33,544 bases of DNA. Source: Puniceicoccaceae bacterium. Lineage in GTDB: Bacteria; Verrucomicrobiota; Verrucomicrobiia; Opitutales; Coraliomargaritaceae. The translations under genes were made by a program, and so were the position numbers. The stretch spans positions 1 to 33,544 of the forward strand of contig REBV01000190.1 of the NCBI GenBank assembly GCA_007692545.1, given 5' to 3'. Each line of letters opens with the position of its first letter. Position 1 is the first letter of the stretch. The notes under the pieces were generated by a model. That model was not told the DNA's origin, did not search any database, and saw nothing but the letters and a program-made list of their open reading frames with translations. This document shows positions 9,529 to 17,964 of this stretch, piece after piece.

Positions 9529-9670
9529 ACAGGAAGAGAAAAATTAGAGTGGTCGAAAGTGGCGGAATCAGCAGCATGAGGCCTAAGTAATGTTCCATTG
9601 CCAAACTTTCGCCTCGATAATTCAAGTCAAGACTGACAATGCCGCCGTCATAACTCTAGATAACGCCTCA

Positions 9671-10261
9671 ATGACAAAGAAAACTATTTGGCTAAACCCA
9701 GCCTACCAGCAAACCTGCCCGCCCACGGCCATCTTCGCCGACCGCGATGGCACCCTCATCCGGCATGTGGACTATATTGACGATCCGGCAAAAATCGAAC
9801 TGCTGCCCGGAGTCAAAGCGGGCGTGCAACGCTTAATCGAGGCGAAGATCCCCTTCTTCATCTTGACCAACCAGTCCGGAGTGGGCCGGGGCTACTTCCC
9901 CATCGAGCGGGTCTATGCCTGTCAAGCACGGCTCTTTGAGCTGCTGGAGATCGAGCCCACCCAGATCGCGGGCTGGTGCATCGCCCCCGAAGCCCCGGAG
10001 ACAGCGGGCGGCTACCGCAAGCCCTCCCCCCGCTTTATTCAAGCAGCCTGTCAACATCTGGACCTCGCGCCCACTGAATGCCATATGGTTGGCGATACCC
10101 TGGTCGATCTGGAGACCGCCTGGAATGCCGGCGCCCGCGCCTGGGCCGTAGCCTGCGGCAAGCCGGCACTGCCCGAGGCCCATGCAGCAGGAACAATCAC
10201 AGGAGGATGCTATCGAATCTGCCCTGACTTCGCGGGTTGCTTGGCTCAAATTATGCCTTGA
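9671..10261 (+). CDS. gmhB: D-glycero-beta-D-manno-heptose 1,7-bisphosphate 7-phosphatase (HAD superfamily); ORF opens at 9590
   Basis: 'AIFADRDGTLIRHVDYIDDPAKIELLPGV', 'FILTNQSGVGRGYF', 'CHMVGDTLVDLETAWNAGA'. Confidence 0.88.
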   Translation: MTKKTIWLNPAYQQTCPPTAIFADRDGTLIRHVDYIDDPAKIELLPGVKAGVQRLIEAKIPFFILTNQSGVGRGYFPIERVYACQARLFELLEIEPTQIAGWCIAPEAPETAGGYRKPSPRFIQAACQHLDLAPTECHMVGDTLVDLETAWNAGARAWAVACGKPALPEAHAAGTITGGCYRICPDFAGCLAQIMP

Positions 10262-10277
10262 AATTTGCCCGCTGGTT

Positions 10278-11528
10278 TCAAAAAAATAAGCAAGATGCTG
10301 GTATTTGAAAAATTTTTTCCGTAATCCTGCTGGGGCGTGGACTATGATTAATAACCAAACCTAGCGGTAATCCATGGATTTCCATCAAGTTTTGCATGGC
10401 TCGAAGTTCTGTCCTCGGGGTGTTAGAACCATATTTGACCTCAATTGGCAACATTCCAAAACTTCCTTCCAATATGAGGTCAATTTCTCCGCCTGCCTTC
10501 GTCCGAAAATGCGAGTATTGCAAGCGCCTTGCCCTGCTGGCCTCCACGCCACGGATGATTTCTTCGACAACAAACCCTTCAAATAGGTTTCCTAATCGTG
10601 GGTAGGTTTCGAGCTCACTGGCGGAATGCAAATTTTGCAAAAAACAACAAAGCCCGGTATCACGAAAATGTCCTTTGGGCATTTTAACCGTTGTCTTTAT
10701 TTTGGCCGTCTGAAATGCAGGCAAACTCCTCCAAAAATAAGTGCCCTCTATAATTTCCAAATAGTCTCGCACTGATTTTTCACTTGCTTCAATCGAACGA
10801 GCGATCTCCGAGCGATTGATGATTGAATGAGAGAGATGGGATAACATCTGAATGACCCGACGGTATTTGATTAGATCCAACTTCGGGAAGAGTGCCAGGA
10901 TATCCCTCTGGATATAGGTCAAAAAATAATTTTCATACCAATCGATGCGAAACTCTGAATCTCTGCGAAGCGCAGGCTCCGGATAGCCACCCCAAAGCAT
11001 CGCCTCGCGGGATTTGAAAGACCCAGAATTATCCAGTCCTGACTTCAGAGAAAGGAGGCGTTCTCCTGCAACCTCGGATAAAGGGTTTTCAAATATATCA
11101 AAAAAAGCGGCGCGTGGCTTCTCCTTCAACTCGTTCTGCGCAAGCGGGTGCATTTCCATAATGGCAACCCTCCCGGCCAAGGATTCACTCACTTGAGCAA
11201 TCAACTCAAAGCTAGCCGAACCCGTTATGATAAAACGCCCCCGCTGAGATCTATCCTTATCAATGACACCTCTCAAAATTTTAAAAATCTCTGGATGGGC
11301 TTGAACTTCATCCAGTATGACGTGTCGCGGATGATCCATAAAAAAGAGTTCCGGATTATTGAGAATGCGTTCGGCGTCTAACGGATTCTCCAAGTCAAGA
11401 TAAAGCCAGTCTGCTCCCAGTTGTCGCGCAAAAGTACTCTTCCCGACTTGACGCGCTCCAAGCACAACCAATGCAGGAAAGTTGTTTAGTAAACGTGCTC
11501 CCTTAGAACTCCAATTTCGAATAACCAT
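10278..11528 (-). CDS. AAA-type ATPase with DUF4143-like C-terminus; ORF opens at 11627 but MVIRNW is the likely start
   Basis: 'FPALVVLGARQVGKSTFARQLGADWLYLDLENPLDAERI', 'HVILDEVQAHPEIFKILRGVID', 'GGEIDLILE...PIEVKYG'. Confidence 0.88.
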   Translation of the reverse strand: MVIRNWSSKGARLLNNFPALVVLGARQVGKSTFARQLGADWLYLDLENPLDAERILNNPELFFMDHPRHVILDEVQAHPEIFKILRGVIDKDRSQRGRFIITGSASFELIAQVSESLAGRVAIMEMHPLAQNELKEKPRAAFFDIFENPLSEVAGERLLSLKSGLDNSGSFKSREAMLWGGYPEPALRRDSEFRIDWYENYFLTYIQRDILALFPKLDLIKYRRVIQMLSHLSHSIINRSEIARSIEASEKSVRDYLEIIEGTYFWRSLPAFQTAKIKTTVKMPKGHFRDTGLCCFLQNLHSASELETYPRLGNLFEGFVVEEIIRGVEASRARRLQYSHFRTKAGGEIDLILEGSFGMLPIEVKYGSNTPRTELRAMQNLMEIHGLPLGLVINHSPRPSRITEKIFQIPASCLFF

Positions 11529-11561
11529 GTAATTTATATTCGCAGGCTCACTCATAAAAGT

Positions 11562-11610
11562 CAATAACCATCCTATTTCGTTTAGCTCTAACGAAATAGG
11601 ATGGTTATTG
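11562..11610. repeat. Perfect 21-bp inverted repeat with 7-nt loop upstream of the DUF4143 ATPase gene
   Basis: CAATAACCATCCTATTTCGTT-TAGCTCT-AACGAAATAGGATGGTTATTG. Confidence 0.95.
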
Positions 11611-11726
11611 CTAATGAATCTCTTCAACGCGCGAGCTTCGGCTGAAATACTCCCTTAAAGATTGGTCGCTTGACGGAAGTATGAACCTTAACAGCATACA
11701 AAAAACACACGACATCCCATTCGAAG

Positions 11727-12719
11727 ATGAACCTAGGTCAAAAAACACTCGTCACCGGCGGCGCCGGCTTTATCGGCAGCGCCCTGATCCACGCCCTCAA
11801 TGAATCCGGCCACAGCGACATCGTGGTCTCGGATCTACTCGGTCAGGATGAAAAATGGAAAAACCTCGTCCCACTCCGCTATGCCGATTACCTGGAGGCG
11901 GATGACCTGCTGATGCTAGCCGAGGAAGCCCCGGAGTATTTCGACCAGTTCGCCGCTATCTACCACCTCGGGGCTTGCTCCGCCACCACGGAAAAAGACG
12001 CCAGCTACCTGATCCATAACAATTACGAATTCACCAAAACACTCGCCTCAATCGCCATCGAACGCGGCATCCGTTTCGTTTACGCCTCCAGCGCCGCCAC
12101 CTATGGCGACGGCAGCACTGGTATGGACGACACCCTGGAGGATCTGCACTCGCTCTGCCCGCTCAACATGTATGGCTACTCCAAGCATATGTTCGATTGC
12201 TATGCGCAGCGCATGGGTTGGCTCGACCAGATTGTCGGCCTGAAATATTTCAACGTCTTCGGCCCCAACGAAGCGCACAAGGGCGACATGCGCAGCCTGG
12301 TGGCCAAATCCTACGAACAGATTCAAGCGACCGGCGAGATCGGCCTCTTCAAAAGCTACCACCCCGACTATACCGATGGTAATCAGATGCGCGATTTCCT
12401 CTACGTAAAAGACGCCGTAGCCATGACCCTCCACCTCGGGAATACCCCCGGCGCGAATGGCCTCTTCAATCTCGGCAGCGGCCAGGCCAACACCTGGAAT
12501 ACTCTGGCCCAGGCCATCTTCACTGCCCTGGATATGGAGCCCAACATTCGCTACATCGAAATGCCCGAACAGTTGAAAGGGAAATACCAATACTACACCT
12601 GTGCCAATACCGACAAACTCCGCGCCACCGGCTACACCGCCGAAGGCTACAGCTTGCCGGAAGCCGTCAAAGACTATGTCCAAAATTACCTCGTGGCGGG
12701 GAAACGTCTCGGTCAGTAA
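11727..12719 (+). CDS. hldD: ADP-L-glycero-D-manno-heptose 6-epimerase
   Basis: 'TLVTGGAGFIGSALI', 'GACSATTEKDASYLIHNNYEFT', 'YASSAATYGDG', 'MYGYSKHMFD', 'LKYFNVFGPNEAHKGDMRS'. Confidence 0.95.
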   Translation: MNLGQKTLVTGGAGFIGSALIHALNESGHSDIVVSDLLGQDEKWKNLVPLRYADYLEADDLLMLAEEAPEYFDQFAAIYHLGACSATTEKDASYLIHNNYEFTKTLASIAIERGIRFVYASSAATYGDGSTGMDDTLEDLHSLCPLNMYGYSKHMFDCYAQRMGWLDQIVGLKYFNVFGPNEAHKGDMRSLVAKSYEQIQATGEIGLFKSYHPDYTDGNQMRDFLYVKDAVAMTLHLGNTPGANGLFNLGSGQANTWNTLAQAIFTALDMEPNIRYIEMPEQLKGKYQYYTCANTDKLRATGYTAEGYSLPEAVKDYVQNYLVAGKRLGQ

Positions 12720-12730
12720 ATAAAACACCC

Positions 12731-12755
12731 TTGACATTGGCCATAAATATGGCCA
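12731..12755 (+). promoter_or_regulatory. Candidate promoter (-35 TTGACA) and operator palindrome TGGCCATA-AA-TATGGCCA of the Phd/PIN pair
   Basis: TTGACA at 12731-12736; perfect 8-bp arms at 12738-12755; antitoxin ATG at 12766. Confidence 0.55.
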
Positions 12756-12765
12756 TTTTAAAATA

Positions 12766-12999
12766 ATGGAATTAAGCGTTGCCGAAGCGAAGGATCAGTT
12801 CAGCCGCTGCCTGTCTCAGGCACAGGCGGGGGAAACTGTAATCATCCGCAAGCATGGCAAGGCAGTTGCGCAGATAACAGGGATCCCCGAAGAGCCAAAA
12901 AACCGGATTCAGTTTGATTCTGCTCCCGGCTCAGTTCAGATCTTCTGTGATCTGACCGAACCTGCCATTCCTACAGAGGATTGGGAGTGCCTACAATGA
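12766..12999 (+). CDS. Antitoxin, Phd/YefM family
   Basis: 'MELSVAEAKDQFSRCLSQAQAGETVIIRKHGKAVAQITG'. Confidence 0.88.
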   Translation: MELSVAEAKDQFSRCLSQAQAGETVIIRKHGKAVAQITGIPEEPKNRIQFDSAPGSVQIFCDLTEPAIPTEDWECLQ

Positions 13000-13388
13000 A
13001 GGGGCTTTTGCTCGACACCTGTGCTCTCATTTGGCTGGTATCCGAGTCAAAACGCTTTTCGACTAAGCAACGGACGGCACTCGAGCAAGCGTCTCAGGTT
13101 TACATCTCAGCCATCTCTTGCGCTGAAATCGCATGCCTGACAGATCGAGGACGTATCGACCTGAGTCAGCATTGGAAAAACTGGTTCGACCAGCATACGA
13201 CACAAAACGGCATTAGAATTAAAGATATAGACTACCCTACAATCAGCGAAGCCTACAGCCTGCCTGGCGAATTCCATCAAGACCCCTGCGACCGGATCAT
13301 TGTGGCCACGGCCAGAATTCTTGATTTGTCTTTGATCACCAATGATCGAAAGTTACACACGTATCCCTTTGTCCGCACCATCGAATAG
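12996..13388 (+). CDS. PIN-domain toxin; ORF opens at 12981
   Basis: 'MKGLLLDTCALIWLVSES', 'DPCDRIIVATARILDLSLITNDRKL'; start overlaps the antitoxin stop. Confidence 0.88.
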   Translation: MKGLLLDTCALIWLVSESKRFSTKQRTALEQASQVYISAISCAEIACLTDRGRIDLSQHWKNWFDQHTTQNGIRIKDIDYPTISEAYSLPGEFHQDPCDRIIVATARILDLSLITNDRKLHTYPFVRTIE

Positions 13389-13400
13389 AACAGAAACCCC

Positions 13401-13898
13401 GTGCATTTACCAAACGAGAAACTCCTGAGCTTGCCAGCAGCCGTCGCCGAGCGTCAAAAACTCCGCCAGTCCGGACAAAGCATGGTCATGACCAACGGTT
13501 GCTTCGACTTGCTCCATGCCGGCCACATCAGCTACCTGCAAGCCTCCCGCAAACTGGGCGACCAGTTGTGGGTCCTGATCAATAGCGATGCCAGCGTTCG
13601 GGCGCTCAAGGGCCCCACCCGCCCCATCACATCCGAGACTCAGCGGGCCTTTTGCCTGGCTGCGCTGGCCTGTGTCGATCGTGTCGTCATCTTTCACAAC
13701 CCGCGCCTCATCACCGAAATCGAAGCACTCCAGCCCGACCTCTACACCAAGGCGGGCGACTACACCCTCGAAACCCTCCACCAGGGCGAGCGTGCCGCGT
13801 TTGAAGCCGTCGGCACCACCATTGAATTCCTCCCCTTCCTCGAAGGCTTTAGCACCACGAAAATGATCGATAAAATCATCCAGGCCGGTTCTATCTAA
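13401..13898 (+). CDS. rfaE2: D-glycero-beta-D-manno-heptose 1-phosphate adenylyltransferase (RfaE domain II type)
   Basis: 'MVMTNGCFDLLHAGHISYLQASRKLGD', 'NSDASVRALKGPTRPI', 'FEGFSTTK'-like 'LEGFSTTKMIDKI'. Confidence 0.93.
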   Translation: MHLPNEKLLSLPAAVAERQKLRQSGQSMVMTNGCFDLLHAGHISYLQASRKLGDQLWVLINSDASVRALKGPTRPITSETQRAFCLAALACVDRVVIFHNPRLITEIEALQPDLYTKAGDYTLETLHQGERAAFEAVGTTIEFLPFLEGFSTTKMIDKIIQAGSI

Positions 13899-13901
13899 AA
13901 T

Positions 13902-14465
13902 ATGTCCCACGTCCAAAAAGATTACCAAGCACTCAAACAGTGCGTCGATGCGCTCGCACCGCTCCTGCCCCGGATTGAAGCCACCGGGCAACTCATGGTC
14001 GAGCGACTGCACGCGGGCCGGACCGTCTATGCCTGCGGCAATGGCGGCAGCGCCACCGACTCGATGCACCTGTGCGAAGAGCTGGTTGGTCGCTACCGCG
14101 GTGAGCGCCGTCCCCTGCCTGCGGTCTCACTCAATACCGACAGCTCCGTGCTGACCTGTATTGCCAACGACTACGGATTCGATCAAATCTTTGCCCGCCA
14201 GATCGAGGCTTTGGGCCGAGCTGAAGACATCCTCGTCGGCTTCTCCACCAGTGGAAACTCGGAAAACATTCGCCGCGCATTTCAGGCCGCCCGCAGCAAG
14301 GGCCTGACCACCATCCTGCTCACCGGTAAAGACGGCGGGAGCATCCGGGAAATCGCCGACCACTCGATTATTATCCCCAGCCAAAATACCGCGCGTATTC
14401 AGGAACTACATACATTCATCCTCCACGCCTGGCTCGAACTAGTGGAAAACGAAGACTGGAACTAA
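13902..14465 (+). CDS. gmhA: Sedoheptulose-7-phosphate isomerase
   Basis: 'YACGNGGSATDSMHLCEELVGRYRGERRPLPAVSL', 'GFSTSGNSENI', SIS-domain motifs. Confidence 0.93.
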   Translation: MSHVQKDYQALKQCVDALAPLLPRIEATGQLMVERLHAGRTVYACGNGGSATDSMHLCEELVGRYRGERRPLPAVSLNTDSSVLTCIANDYGFDQIFARQIEALGRAEDILVGFSTSGNSENIRRAFQAARSKGLTTILLTGKDGGSIREIADHSIIIPSQNTARIQELHTFILHAWLELVENEDWN

Positions 14466-14474
14466 GCACCCCAC

Positions 14475-15479
14475 ATGGCATTCGATCTACCCAGCACCCT
14501 CGCCCGCTTCGCCGAATTAAATATTGTCGTCATCGGCGACATCATGCTCGACCACTACATCATGGGCGACGCCACCCGGATCTCTCCCGAAGCTCCGGTG
14601 CCCGTCGTCTCCGTCGCGCGCGATCAATACGTCCCCGGCGGCGCAGCCAACGTGGCCAATAATTTGACCGGTCTCGGCGTGCCGACCACCCTGCTCGGTG
14701 CCTGCTGTGACGACCCGGAAAGCCTCCTGCTGCGCAAAGTGCTCGCCGAGCGTGCCATCCGCCTCTCCCCCCTCAGCCAGAAAGACGGGGCCACCACCAT
14801 CGTCAAAACCCGCGTCGTCGTCCAGCGCCAGCAACTCTGCCGTATCGACCGCGAAGCCAAGCCCGCGGCCTATGCTCTGGATGCAGCGCTCCAATCACCG
14901 GAATTCCTCGAGCTGATTCAATCCGCAGATGCCATTCTCTTCTCCGACTACGCCAAGGGTGTGGTCAACGAAGCCCTGCTGCAGGCCGTTCGCCAGGCCA
15001 TCCAGTCGTGCCCGAAACCGCCGCTGCTAGTCGTCGACCCAAAACCAAAACGCCACCTCAACCTAGCTGGCATGACCCTCATGACTCCCAACCGGACAGA
15101 GGCACTGCAAATGGCCGGCTTCGACAGTAGCCCCGACGCTGACTTTGACGACGATGCCGTCATTGCAGCCATCTTCCAGGCCCATAACCCCGAGAAACTC
15201 GTCATCACCCTGGGTGCCGAGGGCATGCTCTTGGGCGAAAACGGCCAAGCCATCGGCCGCATCCAGACCGAAGCCCGCGAAGTTTTCGACGTCTCCGGTG
15301 CCGGCGATACAGTCGTCGCCGTCCTCACCGCCGCACTCGCCTCCGGACTCCCCCTCGAAGAAGCCGCCAAGCTCGCCAACCGCGCCGCTGGCATCGTCGT
15401 CAGCCACCTCGGCACCGCACCGATAACAAAAGCAGAGCTGGAAATAAGCCGCGATATTGACTCAGCCCTGCCCCACTAG
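14475..15479 (+). CDS. rfaE1: D-glycero-beta-D-manno-heptose-7-phosphate kinase (RfaE domain I type, PfkB family)
   Basis: 'VVIGDIMLDHYIMGDATRISPEAPVPVV', 'PGGAANVANNL', 'FDVSGAGDTVVAVLTAAL'. Confidence 0.93.
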   Translation: MAFDLPSTLARFAELNIVVIGDIMLDHYIMGDATRISPEAPVPVVSVARDQYVPGGAANVANNLTGLGVPTTLLGACCDDPESLLLRKVLAERAIRLSPLSQKDGATTIVKTRVVVQRQQLCRIDREAKPAAYALDAALQSPEFLELIQSADAILFSDYAKGVVNEALLQAVRQAIQSCPKPPLLVVDPKPKRHLNLAGMTLMTPNRTEALQMAGFDSSPDADFDDDAVIAAIFQAHNPEKLVITLGAEGMLLGENGQAIGRIQTEAREVFDVSGAGDTVVAVLTAALASGLPLEEAAKLANRAAGIVVSHLGTAPITKAELEISRDIDSALPH

Positions 15480-15763
15480 AATGATGGCCCAAGATGGTCT
15501 TCCCTGACCGTATTATTTGAAACCATACCACTGCTGTCCAAATCTGGATTCTGACAGAGCTTACTCTTAAAGCGGAACTTCTTCTTTGGGGCACCCTCAC
15601 TGACCTTGCCAAGGAGCTGGTAAAAAAGCATCGAAACGAAGTGATCCCAGCTGGCAAAGCCTTTACTCCGGGCCTCGCTACCAGTCTGACCAACCAAGCG
15701 CCCAGAGTAAAACTTATAAAAAAACGTTTTAGATTTTCCATTCTGACAGATTGGCATTGGCAC
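15476..15763 (-). pseudogene. Relic of the N-terminal part of an IS4-family (DUF4372-like) transposase
   Basis: 95-aa ORF 'LVGQTGSEARSKGFASWDHFVSMLFYQLLGKV' resembles the IS4 N-terminal 'F.SWDQFVAMLF.QL' motif; no catalytic domain follows. Confidence 0.5.
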
Positions 15764-15778
15764 TGCTCTAAATGAGCC

Positions 15779-16087
15779 ATGCTAAATCAATCGGACTTGG
15801 GGGAATTGGAAGCAATGGGTTTTATTGGCGCAATTCGTTGCGCATCCAATGGGGCCATCATTGATGCCACGGGCGATGACCTTGAAGTGTTTGGAAACAT
15901 CCTTGGCTACATAAGCCAGGTCGCCGACATGATCGGCGAGCCCTTCGGCATGGATTCGATCGAAGAGATTCATATCGAAAGTGCCAATACAAAGGCTATT
16001 TGCATACCCCAGGAGGATAGTAGCTTGGGTGTGCTCTGTAGTAGCCGTTCCAATACAGATGCAATACTGGAGGCATTCATTAACTAA
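15779..16087 (+). CDS. Small roadblock/LC7-like protein
   Basis: 102-aa ORF 'GFIGAIRCASNGAIIDATGDDLEVFGNILGYISQVADMIGEPFGMDSIEEIHIESANTKAICIPQEDSSLGVLC'. Confidence 0.55.
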   Translation: MLNQSDLGELEAMGFIGAIRCASNGAIIDATGDDLEVFGNILGYISQVADMIGEPFGMDSIEEIHIESANTKAICIPQEDSSLGVLCSSRSNTDAILEAFIN

Positions 16088-16093
16088 TTGAGT

Positions 16094-16681
16094 ATGATCG
16101 ACAAAATAATCAAAAACGTCCTCGAACTGCACGGTGTGGAAGGTGCCTGTATCCTCGACAAAAAAGGAAAGCTGCTGCACAACGAACTGCCGGACTTCTT
16201 TCTGGATGACTTCCTAGACGATTTGGCCCGCCGCATCATGGCGCTCTACGAAGCAGTCGATGAAAACTACATGGCCTGTAATGATTACCTGCTGAAATTC
16301 CCCCAAAAGTATCTCTATTTGCGCCGGAGTCGAAATATTTTACTACTGGTAGCGGTGGATCCCTCGGTAAATTTGGTCTCACTGCGGATGGTGACCAACC
16401 TTGTGCTCAAGCACGTCACCCCGAAAGTGCTCTCCGAGATGCGGGCGAGCATGAGTGATTCTCTGCTGGGCATGAATGTAAATGCTCCTGTGGTGCCGGA
16501 GCCTCTCAAGGTGGAAGCACCGAAGCCGGCAGAGGAAGAAGGGCCGGCAGCCACATCTGAAAAGCTGGCTTCAGATACGGCAGATTCTGAACCGGAGGCA
16601 AAACGGGGAACCCAGGCCGTGAGGGGGCAAACAGTCGCCCGACCGCGCCCGGCCCGTTCATTCCGGGGCACGCGGTATTAA
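16094..16681 (+). CDS. Roadblock/LC7-like protein with low-complexity C-terminal tail; ORF opens at 16088
   Basis: 'VLELHGVEGACILDKKGKLLHNELPDFF...KYLYLRRSRNILLLVAVDPSVNLVSLRMVTNLVLK' followed by a P/E/A/R-rich tail. Confidence 0.55.
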   Translation: MIDKIIKNVLELHGVEGACILDKKGKLLHNELPDFFLDDFLDDLARRIMALYEAVDENYMACNDYLLKFPQKYLYLRRSRNILLLVAVDPSVNLVSLRMVTNLVLKHVTPKVLSEMRASMSDSLLGMNVNAPVVPEPLKVEAPKPAEEEGPAATSEKLASDTADSEPEAKRGTQAVRGQTVARPRPARSFRGTRY

Positions 16682-16708
16682 GCCATTCGACATTGGTGTA
16701 GATAAATT

Positions 16709-17953
16709 ATGCTCATTCTGACAAGAGACCGAAAAGCCCGCAGCCAGCTTTCGCTGCTACTTCGCGAACTCGGCTTCCGACCTGTCTTCCATGAATCGCT
16801 GGAGGGCTTATTGGCAGCCATCCAGACTCAGGAAACAAGCGAGACCTGCTTAATCGATATAGAGCTGGAACTGGACCTTGAATCGATGGAGCAAATCCGC
16901 TTGGCCCAGGCCGGGGAAAAAATTATCGGCTTTGAGTGCTATCGGGCCGGGGTAGAAGCCAAAGCTGAAAAAGTGGCCGCTCTTTACTCATCTGTGCTTA
17001 TATTACCAACGCACGCAGAACGGGCCAAATTACGGCTCAAGCATGCGCTCAATCCGATTGGTCAATCCGGCAGCACGAACCGCCTGGCCACCCGTTCGCC
17101 CTTCCCGATGAAGCGCACATTGACCAGCGCCCTGGGCACGCTTCCTGGCACAAAGCAACGTGCCACTTTCATGACCCCGGTCCACACCCGCTATCTCGTG
17201 AGTGAGAGTCGGGCTGCCCGCCAACTGATCCACGACCTCAAGCAAAAGAAATCCAAATCATGCAGCCTCTTATTGGAAAGTCACGAAGAGGCCGAGTTTG
17301 AGCTGATTGCGCGGGAAATGAATTATCTGGATAATGGCGATAGCTTATCTCTTGAGCTGATCGACGGCCCTCATTTAAGCATCGACTACCTGCAGGTGCT
17401 GGAGCGTCAGGCCAACAAAGAGAAGGCAATCGTCATCGCCTATGCCGGTCGGGTCGACGGCCTGAATCAATCCTCGCTCAGCGAGCTAATTGACTTCATC
17501 GAGTATCTATCGAGTTTGCGCAACCCCCACATGCGCCTTATTTTGGCTCACGAAAAAGGAAGTGAAGCCTGCTTTCAAAGCGGCGTGGTTGAGCAGTTGC
17601 CAAAATTGCGAACGCTGACGGAGTCGATCCACGTCCCAGCTTTCGCCGAACGCCCTGAAGACATCGCCCCGATCTGCCAGATGCTGATCGCTTCGATGCG
17701 GGCCGCACACCCCTTTCTTCAGGTCAGCCGCCTATCACCCGAAACAATCGCCTATCTCATCGAGCACCGCAGCGAATATGCCTACGCCAAGCTCGTGCGT
17801 ATTCTCCGCAACTCCTTCGCTCTCTGTCGGCACCGGACTCTTTTACCCGACGACATCAAAAACTTTGGTGAAAGTGACCTCACTACCCAACACCTGCTGG
17901 AGAGCATGGCCGATGAATCCTATTTCCCTTCCAATGAAACCGCTAACGCATAA
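16709..17953 (+). CDS. Degenerate NtrC-like protein: receiver-like plus AAA-like domain lacking Walker A; no HTH seen
   Basis: 'LILTRDRKARSQLSLLLRELGFRPVF...CLIDIEL'; 'SLLLESHEEAEFELIAREMNYLD'; 'LPKLRTLTESIHVPAFAERPEDIAPICQMLI'. Confidence 0.6.
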   Translation: MLILTRDRKARSQLSLLLRELGFRPVFHESLEGLLAAIQTQETSETCLIDIELELDLESMEQIRLAQAGEKIIGFECYRAGVEAKAEKVAALYSSVLILPTHAERAKLRLKHALNPIGQSGSTNRLATRSPFPMKRTLTSALGTLPGTKQRATFMTPVHTRYLVSESRAARQLIHDLKQKKSKSCSLLLESHEEAEFELIAREMNYLDNGDSLSLELIDGPHLSIDYLQVLERQANKEKAIVIAYAGRVDGLNQSSLSELIDFIEYLSSLRNPHMRLILAHEKGSEACFQSGVVEQLPKLRTLTESIHVPAFAERPEDIAPICQMLIASMRAAHPFLQVSRLSPETIAYLIEHRSEYAYAKLVRILRNSFALCRHRTLLPDDIKNFGESDLTTQHLLESMADESYFPSNETANA

Positions 17954-17964
17954 TCAAACAAAAA

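Noticed and set aside
12048-12737. Long antisense ORF (229 aa) opposite hldD
   Set aside because: Fully overlaps a strongly supported gene in GC-rich sequence; composition (G/A/V/E-rich) is that of a shadow ORF.
13407-14069. 220-aa minus-strand ORF over rfaE2 and gmhA
   Set aside because: Shadow ORF opposite two well-supported enzymes.
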